From: Desulforhabdus amnigena
GTDB lineage: Bacteria > Desulfobacterota > Syntrophobacteria > Syntrophobacterales > Syntrophobacteraceae
Assembly: GCF_027925305.1 (NCBI RefSeq)
Contig: NZ_BSDR01000001.1
Location: 275,001-339,000, forward strand
Direction: 5' to 3'
DNA: 64,000 nt
Of this stretch, positions 56,879 to 64,000 are shown piece after piece (position 1 is the first letter of the stretch; each line of letters starts with the position of its first letter). Both the position numbers and the translations under genes were made by a program. The notes under the pieces were generated by a model, which did not search any database, was not told where the DNA came from, and saw nothing but the letters and a program-made list of their open reading frames with translations.

Positions 56879-57433
56879 TTAAGTGATTGGAGTGCTGCTC
56901 CTTTTTGTTTCCGATTCCTGCTCGGAGATCTCGGTCAACAGGTTTGCCCTTTGCAGGAGCCTATACGTTCTGTTTTTGAAGTCGTTGACTCGCGCTTCAT
57001 ACAGCTTTTCGCGGCATTCCATATAAACATTGAAAGCGAGTAGAGCCAAATTGTCCATTTGGGTCTCCAGCGCCAGCAAATCCTGGGATGAAATTCCGTC
57101 TTCCGGTTTCCCATCCTGCAGTTCATCTCTGATGACTTTTTTGAAAAGGAAGATGAAGGCAATAGCCTGGGAGGGAGAAAAATCCTGGATCGCCCTGATG
57201 CGGATGATCGTCTCCAGGTGAGGTTTCACTTTTTCGGGTTGCATTCCTTCAATAAGTGCCTCGTAAATACCCTCCATTCCCTCGGCAATACTATGCCCGA
57301 CGGGATTGGCAAACTGGTTCTTTTCCTTCTTAAGCAACCTTCCACTCTCGGGCGGATACGTATCCACCACAGCATTAAACCACCTCTTCAAAATGGTGGC
57401 CTTTGACTCTGTTAAAAATTTCTCAAGATTCAT
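56879..57433 (-). CDS. RsbRD N-terminal domain protein upstream of dsrMKJOP
   Basis: 184 residues if started at the ATG at 57433; a TTG seven codons earlier is an alternative. The helical sequence FLTESKATILKRWFNAVVDT, then PVGHSIAEGMEGIYEALIEG and RAIQDFSPSQAIAFIFLFKK resembles the RsbRD-N sensor domain. Genes of this kind are found in front of dsrM in other sulfate reducers. It lacks a STAS output domain, so it may be a ligand-binding partner or assembly factor of the complex; that is inference. Confidence 0.75.
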   Translation of the reverse strand: MNLEKFLTESKATILKRWFNAVVDTYPPESGRLLKKEKNQFANPVGHSIAEGMEGIYEALIEGMQPEKVKPHLETIIRIRAIQDFSPSQAIAFIFLFKKVIRDELQDGKPEDGISSQDLLALETQMDNLALLAFNVYMECREKLYEARVNDFKNRTYRLLQRANLLTEISEQESETKRSSTPIT

Positions 57434-58027
57434 AACGAATGTGCCTTTTACCAACCCCTCGTTTGGTGCTTAGATGGTGAGCAAATTAACTCCTGATTTT
57501 AAAACGATCCATCCCCCCCTCTCGCCTGAAATGATTGTCTGCCAGAGCCTTTTTCTTTCTACCCGCAGGTATAACAACGCCAATCGATTGACTAAAACCA
57601 GTGTAACATTGTGAATGGGCGAACGTTAAACCAATTACAATAATGTGTCAAGACCCAAAGGGGAGTTGGGTTTAGAAAGTTAAAAAGAAGTGTGGGCTGA
57701 AAAAACCGTAAGATTATTGTGTAAAAAAGATGTGAAAATGCCGAGAATTGAACATATCCGTGTGATTATTTGAACGAAAGAGTGAAGGTATTCTTTTCCT
57801 GCATTCTTAGGGATTGAAAGCGGATTGTTGCTTCGACGTAGAGAAGGTTCGGAGACAATCGCGCCAAGGGCGCATCGGCGTCCCTCGCCGATCTGTACGA
57901 CCTAATAGATCACAATGCAGGGCAAGTTGGCGCCTTTTCTTCTTTTTATGTTATATTTTATATTTAGTTTGAATAAATTAGCTCGAATAAATTGAAAAGA
58001 AAAAAACAGGGATGCAAAAGGAAAGAT
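57434..58027. other. Divergent intergenic region upstream of dsr with tandem hairpins
   Basis: About 590 bases between the dsr block and the VOC gene. Two adjacent hairpins are visible at 57861-57892: GCGCC-AAG-GGCGC and ATCGGCG-TCCCT-CGCCGAT. The rest is AT-rich and should hold the dsr promoter. I could not assign promoter boxes. Confidence 0.45.
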
Positions 58028-58630
58028 ATGATCAAATACACCGGAGTCCATCATTTGGCTATGGCAACTCGCGATCTGGATAAGACCGTGCGTTTTTGGA
58101 GAGACTTGTTGGAAATGCGTTTGGTCATCGGAATGGGCCGCCCTGGCTATCGGCACTATTTCCTGGAAGTCTCTGAAAATACCTTGATCACATTCTTCGA
58201 GTGGCCCGATGTGGAACCTGTCACGGAAAAGGATCATGGTTTTCCCGTCAAAGGCCCATTTGTTTTCGATCATGTCTCTTTTGCCGTCGAAACGGAGGAA
58301 ACTCTCTGGATTCTCAAAGATAGGCTCGACGCGGCCGGTATGTGGGTTTCTGAAATGATCGACCACGGATTCATTCATTCCATTTATACTTTCGACCCCA
58401 ACGGGATTCCTATCGAATTCAGTTGCAATGTGAAAGGGATCGATATTCGTAAGAATCCTGTCAATATAGATTCCAGGCCTTCCTCCGTTATCATGGAAGG
58501 GACGGAACCCCAGCCGAATAAATGGCCTCCCGCAACGAAAATTACGCCGGTGGAGGAGCGTGATATCTTCCCCGGGGAAGGGAAGGAGTTGTTTCTGGGT
58601 GAGAAAAGGAACGTCTGGGAAAAGAAATGA
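58028..58630 (+). CDS. VOC (glyoxalase/bleomycin resistance) family protein
   Basis: 200 residues from the ATG at 58028, with AAGGAAAG before it. Two beta-alpha-beta modules are seen: TGVHHLAMATRDLDKTVRFW and FVFDHVSFAVETEETLWILK, with likely metal ligands H in GVHHLA, H in FDHVSF and E in PIEFSC. About 50 further residues form a tail. The family includes glyoxalases, dioxygenases and epimerases; no substrate can be assigned. Confidence 0.82.
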   Translation: MIKYTGVHHLAMATRDLDKTVRFWRDLLEMRLVIGMGRPGYRHYFLEVSENTLITFFEWPDVEPVTEKDHGFPVKGPFVFDHVSFAVETEETLWILKDRLDAAGMWVSEMIDHGFIHSIYTFDPNGIPIEFSCNVKGIDIRKNPVNIDSRPSSVIMEGTEPQPNKWPPATKITPVEERDIFPGEGKELFLGEKRNVWEKK

Positions 58631-58688
58631 TCAGAGATTTTCAAGGCGGCAGAGCACTTGATGGGCCACAATTCCAGGAGATAAAGCA

Positions 58689-59543
58689 ATGCAAGATAAG
58701 TATAGAGAAAAATTAGATAATCGGCTCACACCCATTCATCTCTACAAGCTTACTCCCAAAACCAACTGTGGTGAATGCGGGTTTGCCAGCTGCCTGGCGT
58801 TTGCTACCCAGGTCATTGTGGGGCAGGGAGATCTCGATGCCTGTCCCTATCTGGATCGATCCCTCCTAGAACCTTTTCGGGACCACCTCGAAAGTCAACA
58901 CCAGTCTGGAATTGGATTGAAACGGGAAGGTTTTGAAAAGGCACTGCATCATCTGAGGGGCGAAATCAAGAAATGGAACTTGGAGAATTTGGCGGAAAGT
59001 TTGGATGCAAGTTTTGTTCTCAAAGAGGGTGAGCCCGCTCTGGAACTCACCTACTTTGGAAATCCAGTGATCGTCACTGCCGGGGACATTGTGAGTAGTC
59101 TGGGGAAAGAGATCAATCCCTGGGAGAAGATTTTCCTCTACAACTACGTCATCGGGGGGGCGGTGGAATGTTCCGGTGTTTGGGTCGGGATGGAGAGTTT
59201 TCCCAACTCCGTTTCAAAAATCAAAAGCCTCAAAGCTCACTGTGAAGGACGGCTGGCACAGTCCTTTGCCTCAAAATTCAGCGCGCTGCCGCCCATTACA
59301 GCCTCTTTGGGGCGTGACGTGACTTCCGATCACGAGAATGTGGACTTTGCAGCAGAATTTCAGATCCTCCCCAGACTTCCGATTCGGATTCTCTGGTGGG
59401 ACGAGGTTCCCTCTGAAGGTTTTGAAGCCAAAACCAAGTTTCTTTTCGATTCGAGAGCGTTGGAAACGCTTGACCTCGAATCTTTGCTCTTTGCTTGCGA
59501 ACAACTGACCGGCCGGCTCCTGGATGCACTTCAAACATTGTGA
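58689..59543 (+). CDS. DUF3786 protein with an N-terminal iron-sulfur motif
   Basis: 284 residues. The first 50 resemble the Fe-S domain of the corrinoid protein AcsC: KTNCGECGFASCLAFATQVI followed by ACPYL, four cysteines in the spacing of that cluster. The remainder has the DUF3786 pattern (YFGNPVIVTAGDIVSSLG, LYNYVIGG, FPNSVSKIKSLKAHCEGRLA, LPIRILWWDEVPSEGF). The function is unknown. Proteins like this occur in anaerobes. It lies 58 bases after the VOC gene and is probably co-transcribed. Confidence 0.78.
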   Translation: MQDKYREKLDNRLTPIHLYKLTPKTNCGECGFASCLAFATQVIVGQGDLDACPYLDRSLLEPFRDHLESQHQSGIGLKREGFEKALHHLRGEIKKWNLENLAESLDASFVLKEGEPALELTYFGNPVIVTAGDIVSSLGKEINPWEKIFLYNYVIGGAVECSGVWVGMESFPNSVSKIKSLKAHCEGRLAQSFASKFSALPPITASLGRDVTSDHENVDFAAEFQILPRLPIRILWWDEVPSEGFEAKTKFLFDSRALETLDLESLLFACEQLTGRLLDALQTL

Positions 59544-59761
59544 CATTTCCGCCTGGAGATGATTCTAAATCGAAGGAATCGGCCCCGATGGGGGAGAGGA
59601 AAGCCTCTCCTGTAAAAAAGGTCGTGGGTAAGTTTCCGTGCGCCGTCACAAGCCCGGGAAACCTTCCAATGATCCCATGAGTCCTTGACTTACGGAGACT
59701 CTTTCCGGAGAGCGCCACAGCTTTGGACTTCCATTTGATTTGGCGCTCCTCGCAGTTTTTT

Positions 59762-60352
59762 TTACCCTTCCCGTTCTATTTCTTTGATCCAATCGTCGAA
59801 GGCCATTTTTATTCTGGGCTCGGTCACCTCGACTTCGGATATTTTTCCAGCTCGCCCTCGGATTCTTGATACCTTCTTTTCTTCGGCCACTTCTACGATG
59901 ATATTCAGTACGCGTTCCAGCAAGAGTGCAATCCAGTCCGCATCGTCTTCGCCGCCGGGGCAGTGTTCGCTGAGTTCGGCCACGATATTTTCAATCATGA
60001 TGGTGTAGACGGATTCTTTCCAGTTGAAGAGGGCCTGATAGTCCTTCTCGGTTTTGGCCATCTCTTCAATGTCCTTGTATTTGCATGCACCATACTTGGC
60101 GGAAGTTCCTATCCAGACGAATTCAAAATCGGCGAGGGCATTGAGCCGGTCCGTGAGCGTCTTGCCATGGAAGAACTTATGGGCTTCCTCGCTGAGCAGC
60201 TTGACTTCCTGGTCCGAATCGAATTTGAGCAAGCTCCTCAGGCGGTTCCATTCCACAACCCTCTGGGTCAGGGATGTTCTTCGCTTTTTGTTTTCTTCTT
60301 CCACCGCGTCCAACAATTTCAAGATGTCGTCAGGTATTTTGGTGCTCATCAA
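59762..60352 (-). CDS. Unknown protein with a MazG-like segment
   Basis: 196 residues, mostly helical. The stretch VKLLSEEAHKFFHG, then LTDRLNALADFEFVWIGT and AKYGACKYKDIEEMAK, resembles the EExxE...ALAD...G pattern of MazG/HisE-like nucleotide pyrophosphohydrolases, but the match is by eye only. The C-terminal 80 residues are not recognised. The ATG lacks a clear ribosome binding site; a second ATG directly follows it. No operon partners. Confidence 0.55.
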   Translation of the reverse strand: MMSTKIPDDILKLLDAVEEENKKRRTSLTQRVVEWNRLRSLLKFDSDQEVKLLSEEAHKFFHGKTLTDRLNALADFEFVWIGTSAKYGACKYKDIEEMAKTEKDYQALFNWKESVYTIMIENIVAELSEHCPGGEDDADWIALLLERVLNIIVEVAEEKKVSRIRGRAGKISEVEVTEPRIKMAFDDWIKEIEREG

Positions 60353-60824
60353 ATTCTCCGATGATCGAGGTCATGCGATCCAACGCATTATGATTTCTCA
60401 AAAGTTTTTGCTTTCAGGTTAAAAGGTATACCTGTCCAGCGTTTGCGCTATTAATACGGCTTTTAGATGCTTCTGTCCAGCCGTTTGGGGAAAGAAAATA
60501 CCGAATAAAACCATGAACCGGGCTTCCTGGGGTTTTTCCTTCAGCTCGGCATTGTCAAATTTCATCCAAACCATAAAGTCACATCGATTATCTCGAGCAT
60601 GCATCGTGCAAAGGGATTTCCAGAATGACAATATCATGCGAAACACCCAAAATGAGAACTGTGTGATGCGGCATCTTTGAAGATGGAAATTTATACGGAA
60701 ATGGATATACTGCAATCCTGCGCGAAGCCGAAGCCGACATCCAGTCGAAATGTTGTGCGCTTTGCCGGCAGGCCGTTTTTTTACTCTAAGACCACTTTAT
60801 CTATGAAAATGGAAGAGGATGCAA
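60353..60824. other. Intergenic region without a clear gene
   Basis: 472 bases. A minus-strand frame at 60419-60715 includes a stretch that reads somewhat like protein but lacks a ribosome binding site and a recognised family. It may be a decayed gene. No repeats seen. Confidence 0.4.
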
Positions 60825-61004
60825 ATGGCGGATGATATTTTGCGAGAGGCAATGAAGAAAGACATCAAGGAATATTTTATGATTATCTCGTCGCCCATCG
60901 GCATGGATAAACTTCCCATGAATCTGCTCACCGATCTGCATTCGGTGATGAGAAAAGCGGCTATTTGGTCCAAATCGTACAATGCAGATGAGTTGGAAGA
61001 CTAG
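60825..61004 (+). CDS. Small protein of unknown function
   Basis: 59 residues from the ATG at 60825, which has GAAGAGG seven to eight bases upstream. The sequence is helical and highly charged at the N-terminus (MADDILREAMKKDIKEYF), with PIGMDKLPMNLLTDLHSVMR in the middle. It has no family I recognise. The strong hairpin at 61144-61194 downstream supports a transcription unit ending here. Confidence 0.5.
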   Translation: MADDILREAMKKDIKEYFMIISSPIGMDKLPMNLLTDLHSVMRKAAIWSKSYNADELED

Positions 61005-61143
61005 CAGATTCCGGTAAGACTGCGGCATCCATTGAAAATGACCTGCTCTTTCCATCTTCCTCTCCCACCGGAAGAAGAGCAGCGTCGGGGGCTGCATGGC
61101 GGTGCTGCTTCCAAGGGGTGTTGAGACGATTCTTTTCAAGGCG

Positions 61144-61194
61144 AAACAACCCGGGCAGAACTGCGGAACACGATATGTTCTGCCCGGGTTGTTT
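61144..61194. terminator. Strong hairpin terminator
   Basis: AAACAACCCGGGCAGAAC pairs perfectly with GTTCTGCCCGGGTTGTTT over 18 bases around a 15-base loop, ending in TTTT. It lies between a small + strand gene and the convergent kinase gene and may stop transcription from either side. Confidence 0.85.
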
Positions 61195-61272
61195 TCCAAA
61201 TGCATTTATGCATAAACGAAATGGCCGAAAGGGAAGAGATCCTTTTTGCGAAAAGCATTTTCTTTTCTTCAC

Positions 61273-61947
61273 TTACCGCCTTTTACTCCGGATTTCAGAT
61301 AGCATCTCTTCCACAGTAAAGCCTTTCTGTCTTCGCCTGAAATAACCTATCTCCACTGCAGCATACGCTGCGTAAAGCTTTTCCCGCCGGGTAAGCAGGT
61401 TGGCGTAGCAGCGGGTTAAAGCCTGCGCATCCGTTTCAGAGGGTTTCCGGTCGAAGAGATCCCTCCATAAAAGAGGAGTCGGCCTGGCAACATAGGCTCT
61501 GAACATCTGTTCCTGAACTTCAGGCGGCGTTGAAAGATGAACGATCGTGGTCTGTGTCCGGAGTCTTTCCAGGATCGTCTCACCCGTATAGATAACGCTT
61601 CCCGTTGTGTCCACGACAATGTTTTTGTCCTCGTGCTCGGCAGATTCGAGGTATTCAAGTATTTCCTCGAGAACCTTTATCTCACATGCCAGGTATTTCG
61701 ATTCGCGTTCCCTGTAATGAGGGTCATATGGAAACCCCATCCATTCACCCATGCCCATGAGGGTTCCATCTGGCCGCCTCAATTCAGCACCCAGCTTCAG
61801 GGCGATGAGGTCATCACAACAGAAACGCTGGAATCCGCTTTCCTCAAGTTTTCTGGACCAATAGGATTTACCGGACCCTGACATGCCCATCAAGGAGAGA
61901 CGTATGCAGCAAGCCACGTTGGCGCCTTCCGTTGAAAATTCCTTCAT
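61273..61947 (-). CDS. P-loop kinase-like protein (shikimate/gluconate kinase type)
   Basis: 224 residues. Walker A is LMGMSGSGKSYWSRKL near residues 19-34, followed by a lid-like acidic residue pair (CCDDLIALKL). VVDTTGSVIYTGETILERLR resembles the Walker B region. A shikimate kinase-like fold is likely, but the substrate is not. The start has no strong ribosome binding site. Confidence 0.65.
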   Translation of the reverse strand: MKEFSTEGANVACCIRLSLMGMSGSGKSYWSRKLEESGFQRFCCDDLIALKLGAELRRPDGTLMGMGEWMGFPYDPHYRERESKYLACEIKVLEEILEYLESAEHEDKNIVVDTTGSVIYTGETILERLRTQTTIVHLSTPPEVQEQMFRAYVARPTPLLWRDLFDRKPSETDAQALTRCYANLLTRREKLYAAYAAVEIGYFRRRQKGFTVEEMLSEIRSKRR

Positions 61948-61994
61948 TAGCCTCAGTATTCAGGTGATCTGATTTGAGGACACTGGACAGGCAG

Positions 61995-62195
61995 TTATTT
62001 CTTCTTCTGTTTTTGCTGACCGACGCGAATCTTCTGCTCGGTACCTTTTACTTCGATCTTCACGTGAGTGGCTGAGGGGCACTTCCCCATTCTCCATTTT
62101 GCGGCCGGTGTCGTCCAAATGCGGCATTTGTCTTCCTCGATGTTTCCACAACCATTGCATTGTTCGACTATCGGCTTTCTTTCCAACTGCTCCAT
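61995..62195 (-). CDS. PxxKW-family cysteine-rich small protein
   Basis: 66 residues. CNGCGNIEEDKCRIWTTPAA then KWRMGKCPSATH holds four cysteines and the P-A-A-K-W motif that names this family of small proteins found in sulfate reducers. Probably binds a metal; function unknown. GGAGG lies eight bases before the ATG. The basic tail GQQKQKKK ends the protein. Confidence 0.78.
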   Translation of the reverse strand: MEQLERKPIVEQCNGCGNIEEDKCRIWTTPAAKWRMGKCPSATHVKIEVKGTEQKIRVGQQKQKKK

Positions 62196-62609
62196 TTACT
62201 GAACCTCCAATGAGTTATCACATCTTGAATTTGAATTCGATCCAATGTTCTCAATTCCAGAGTCCGCAGGGATTTCTCTGAATTCGAACTCTATGATAAT
62301 ATCCTCTGAAGAGAATAAAAACACTTTGTTTCTTTTGCTGACAGTCAGTGAGGAGCTTTGATAGACCGTTCCTCAGCTAAAACAAAAATTCTAAATTATA
62401 TGGAATAAGTTGTCAAACAAACATTTCTGAATTTCTCATTAACCCCCATGACCGGAATGGTCACAACAAAAAATGAAAAAAGCGGCAACGAGATGCAACG
62501 CGATAGGGAAAGCGGGAAACGCTCTTGAAAAGCGATGTCGTGATGAGCCATGAACCACGAGCCATGAGCTTTTTTCATATAAAACCGTTTCAACAATCGA
62601 TCTCGATTT
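62196..62609 (+). repeat. Intergenic region holding dispersed repeat R1, copy 3
   Basis: The repeat spans 62446-62583: ccatgaccggaatggtcac, gggaaagcgggaaacgctctt, ccatgagcttttttcatat. It is nearly identical to 15508-15643. The first 240 bases of the gap show nothing recognisable. Confidence 0.72.
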
Positions 62610-63803
62610 TTACCCCCTTTGATCCACTGATTTGTACTCGCACCCCATGGCACCGCAGTAATCTCCGACATAATCAGCCTCTGGCCTGTAAAGTACAGGC
62701 TTTTCCTGTGCTTCCGCAAATTTTTCTTCAATCACATGAGAGCACCACCCGGTAACAATGGATAAAGCAAACATGGGAGTCATCAAATCCACGGGAATGT
62801 CCATCATGGCATAGAGAAGACCCGCGTAAAAATCCACATTGGATTTGATCCAGCTCTTGCCTTTTCGTTCAAATTCTCTGTGGCATTCTTCCTCTATCCG
62901 CGAAAGCCAGCGGTACCACTTCATGTGACCCGTCTCTACGGCGAGCCTTCGGCAAATTTCTTTGAGAATTATAGACCGCGGGTCAAACGTTTTGTAGACC
63001 GCATGTCCCATCCCCATCATTTTTTCCCCTCTGTCCATCTTTTGCTTGACCCATTTTGCGATGTCGTCTTCCGAAGAAATTTCCTTTTCTATTTGAAAGA
63101 GCATTTCCATGACTTTCGCGTTTGCTCCGCCGTGAAGGCTTCCTGAAAGAGCCCCGATCCCGGCCGAAACTCCAGCGTACATGTGTGCCCGTGTGGAAAC
63201 CACTTCGCGACAGGCGAATGTGGACGCATTGAAGGTGTGCTCGGCGTGAAGGATCATACAAACATCCAAATCCTTAGCCATGTGTACATCTGGTTTTCTG
63301 CCGTGGAGCTGCCACAGGAAATTGGCCGTATGCGAAAGCGCATGATCGGGCGGCAGGGGATCCAGACCGTTTCTTATGCGGTGCCATCCTGCGAGTATAG
63401 CGGGCATTCGCGCTATGATACGGATCGCTTTGCGGACATTGGCATCCCTGGTTTCGTCCATGAGTTCGGGGTCGGCCATGGCCAGCAGGGGGAGGGACGC
63501 CTGGAGTACATCCATAGGGGCTGCATTCTTTGGCCAGTTCCTGAAACTTTTCAGAATGAAATCGGGCAGCTTTCGCGATGCAACAAGTTCAGCGTTGAAT
63601 TGTTCCAGCTCTTTTGTTCTGGGCAAAGTGCCGTTCAAAAGGAGGTAAGCCGTTTCAACAAAAGACGATTTTTCGGCGAGCTCTTCAATGCGGTAACCGC
63701 GATAAATGAGTATGCCCTTGAGGCCATCGATGAAGCTGATCTTGGTGTCGGCGACGGGCACACCCCGCAGTCCCATATTTTTGATTCGGACTGTATTTTT
63801 CAT
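62610..63803 (-). CDS. Citrate synthase family protein
   Basis: 397 residues from the ATG at 63803, which has AGGAG before it; a longer frame would add 11 residues. Active-site regions are LHAEHTFNASTFACREVVST, GSLHGGANAKVMEML, MGMGHAVYKTFDPR (histidine) and NVDFYAGLLYAMMDIP (aspartate), typical of the short bacterial citrate or 2-methylcitrate synthases. It condenses oxaloacetate with acetyl- or propionyl-CoA. Which one cannot be decided from sequence alone. Confidence 0.9.
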   Translation of the reverse strand: MKNTVRIKNMGLRGVPVADTKISFIDGLKGILIYRGYRIEELAEKSSFVETAYLLLNGTLPRTKELEQFNAELVASRKLPDFILKSFRNWPKNAAPMDVLQASLPLLAMADPELMDETRDANVRKAIRIIARMPAILAGWHRIRNGLDPLPPDHALSHTANFLWQLHGRKPDVHMAKDLDVCMILHAEHTFNASTFACREVVSTRAHMYAGVSAGIGALSGSLHGGANAKVMEMLFQIEKEISSEDDIAKWVKQKMDRGEKMMGMGHAVYKTFDPRSIILKEICRRLAVETGHMKWYRWLSRIEEECHREFERKGKSWIKSNVDFYAGLLYAMMDIPVDLMTPMFALSIVTGWCSHVIEEKFAEAQEKPVLYRPEADYVGDYCGAMGCEYKSVDQRG

Positions 63804-64000
63804 TCCAGACTCCTGCATTATGGAAAAAGAAAACATATTTTCAATAACTTAAATTCTAAAGAACAAGAAGCAAGGTCGTCTGTTCCGGTGCTTTGTGTTA
63901 CATTCCCTTTCCATATTGGAATTGTGAAAAATGGGATTGTGGCGGAGCGGAGAATTACAGGAAATTGTATTGTGATCCCTCAGGAAGGGAAGAGGAAGAT

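Noticed and set aside
60419-60715. 98-residue minus-strand frame
   Set aside because: No ribosome binding site and no recognised family; possibly a decayed gene but not supported.

Overview
The window comes from a sulfate-reducing, probably strictly anaerobic bacterium of the Desulfobacterota (old Deltaproteobacteria). The main evidence is a complete dsrMKJOP operon (51887-56854) and a large heterodisulfide-reductase-like cluster. Moderate GC, beta-oxidation genes, a 2-oxoacid:ferredoxin oxidoreductase and many Hdr-type proteins would fit the Syntrophobacterales, but that placement is inference. The left edge holds the 3' part of a 23S rRNA gene and a 5S rRNA gene. No tRNA or CRISPR array was seen.

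Layout. 1-1412: rRNA. 1781-2182: a free-standing B12-binding protein. 2737-10304: a phosphate module in two convergent blocks, pstS-pstC-pstA on the + strand facing phoB-phoR-pstB-phoU on the - strand; each block starts at a recognisable PHO box. 10594-13618: an ADP-forming acyl-CoA synthetase and a TIM-barrel isomerase. 13841-19878: a TetR-controlled beta-oxidation block (hydroxyacyl-CoA dehydrogenase, acyl-CoA dehydrogenase, thiolase, acyl-CoA synthetase). 20151-21538: a methyltransferase and an orphan membrane protein. 21901-34198: an eight-gene Hdr/MvhD cluster on the - strand. 34829-36963: an aminotransferase and a SPOR protein. 37139-40988: korDABC-surE. 41260-51511: mixed housekeeping genes (TatD-like, HMG-CoA lyase-like, site-2 protease, dodecin, MgtC, XRE-cupin, nitroreductase, pseudouridine synthase, an RsmG-TrmH fusion, OmpA lipoprotein). 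51887-57433: dsrMKJOP plus an RsbRD-N-type gene. 58028-63803: VOC protein, DUF3786 protein, a MazG-like protein, a P-loop kinase, a PxxKW protein and citrate synthase.

The most notable part is the Hdr/MvhD cluster. Four of its genes are interrupted by an in-frame UGA exactly where a conserved cysteine is expected, and each UGA is followed within about 15-22 nt by a small hairpin of bacterial SECIS type. I read them as four selenoproteins: two HdrA (U65 and U57) and two MvhD (U68 and U16). The cluster looks like two modules. In module A, HdrA is a roughly 1070-residue double-length fusion followed by MvhD and a two-CCG HdrD-like subunit. In module B the same HdrA is split into two genes, followed by an MvhD fused to a winged helix, a GltD/NfnB-like NADPH oxidoreductase and an HdrA remnant. 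The two MvhD paralogues carry Sec at different cysteine positions. The set is well suited to couple NAD(P)H, ferredoxin and thiol/disulfide electron pools, possibly with the neighbouring beta-oxidation genes and DsrMKJOP; this physiological role is inference.

The window also holds dispersed non-coding repeats: two near-identical 147-149 bp elements with terminal inverted repeats (one in the pstS leader, one touching an hdr stop codon), three copies of a 120-140 bp repeat, and several palindromic intergenic repeats.
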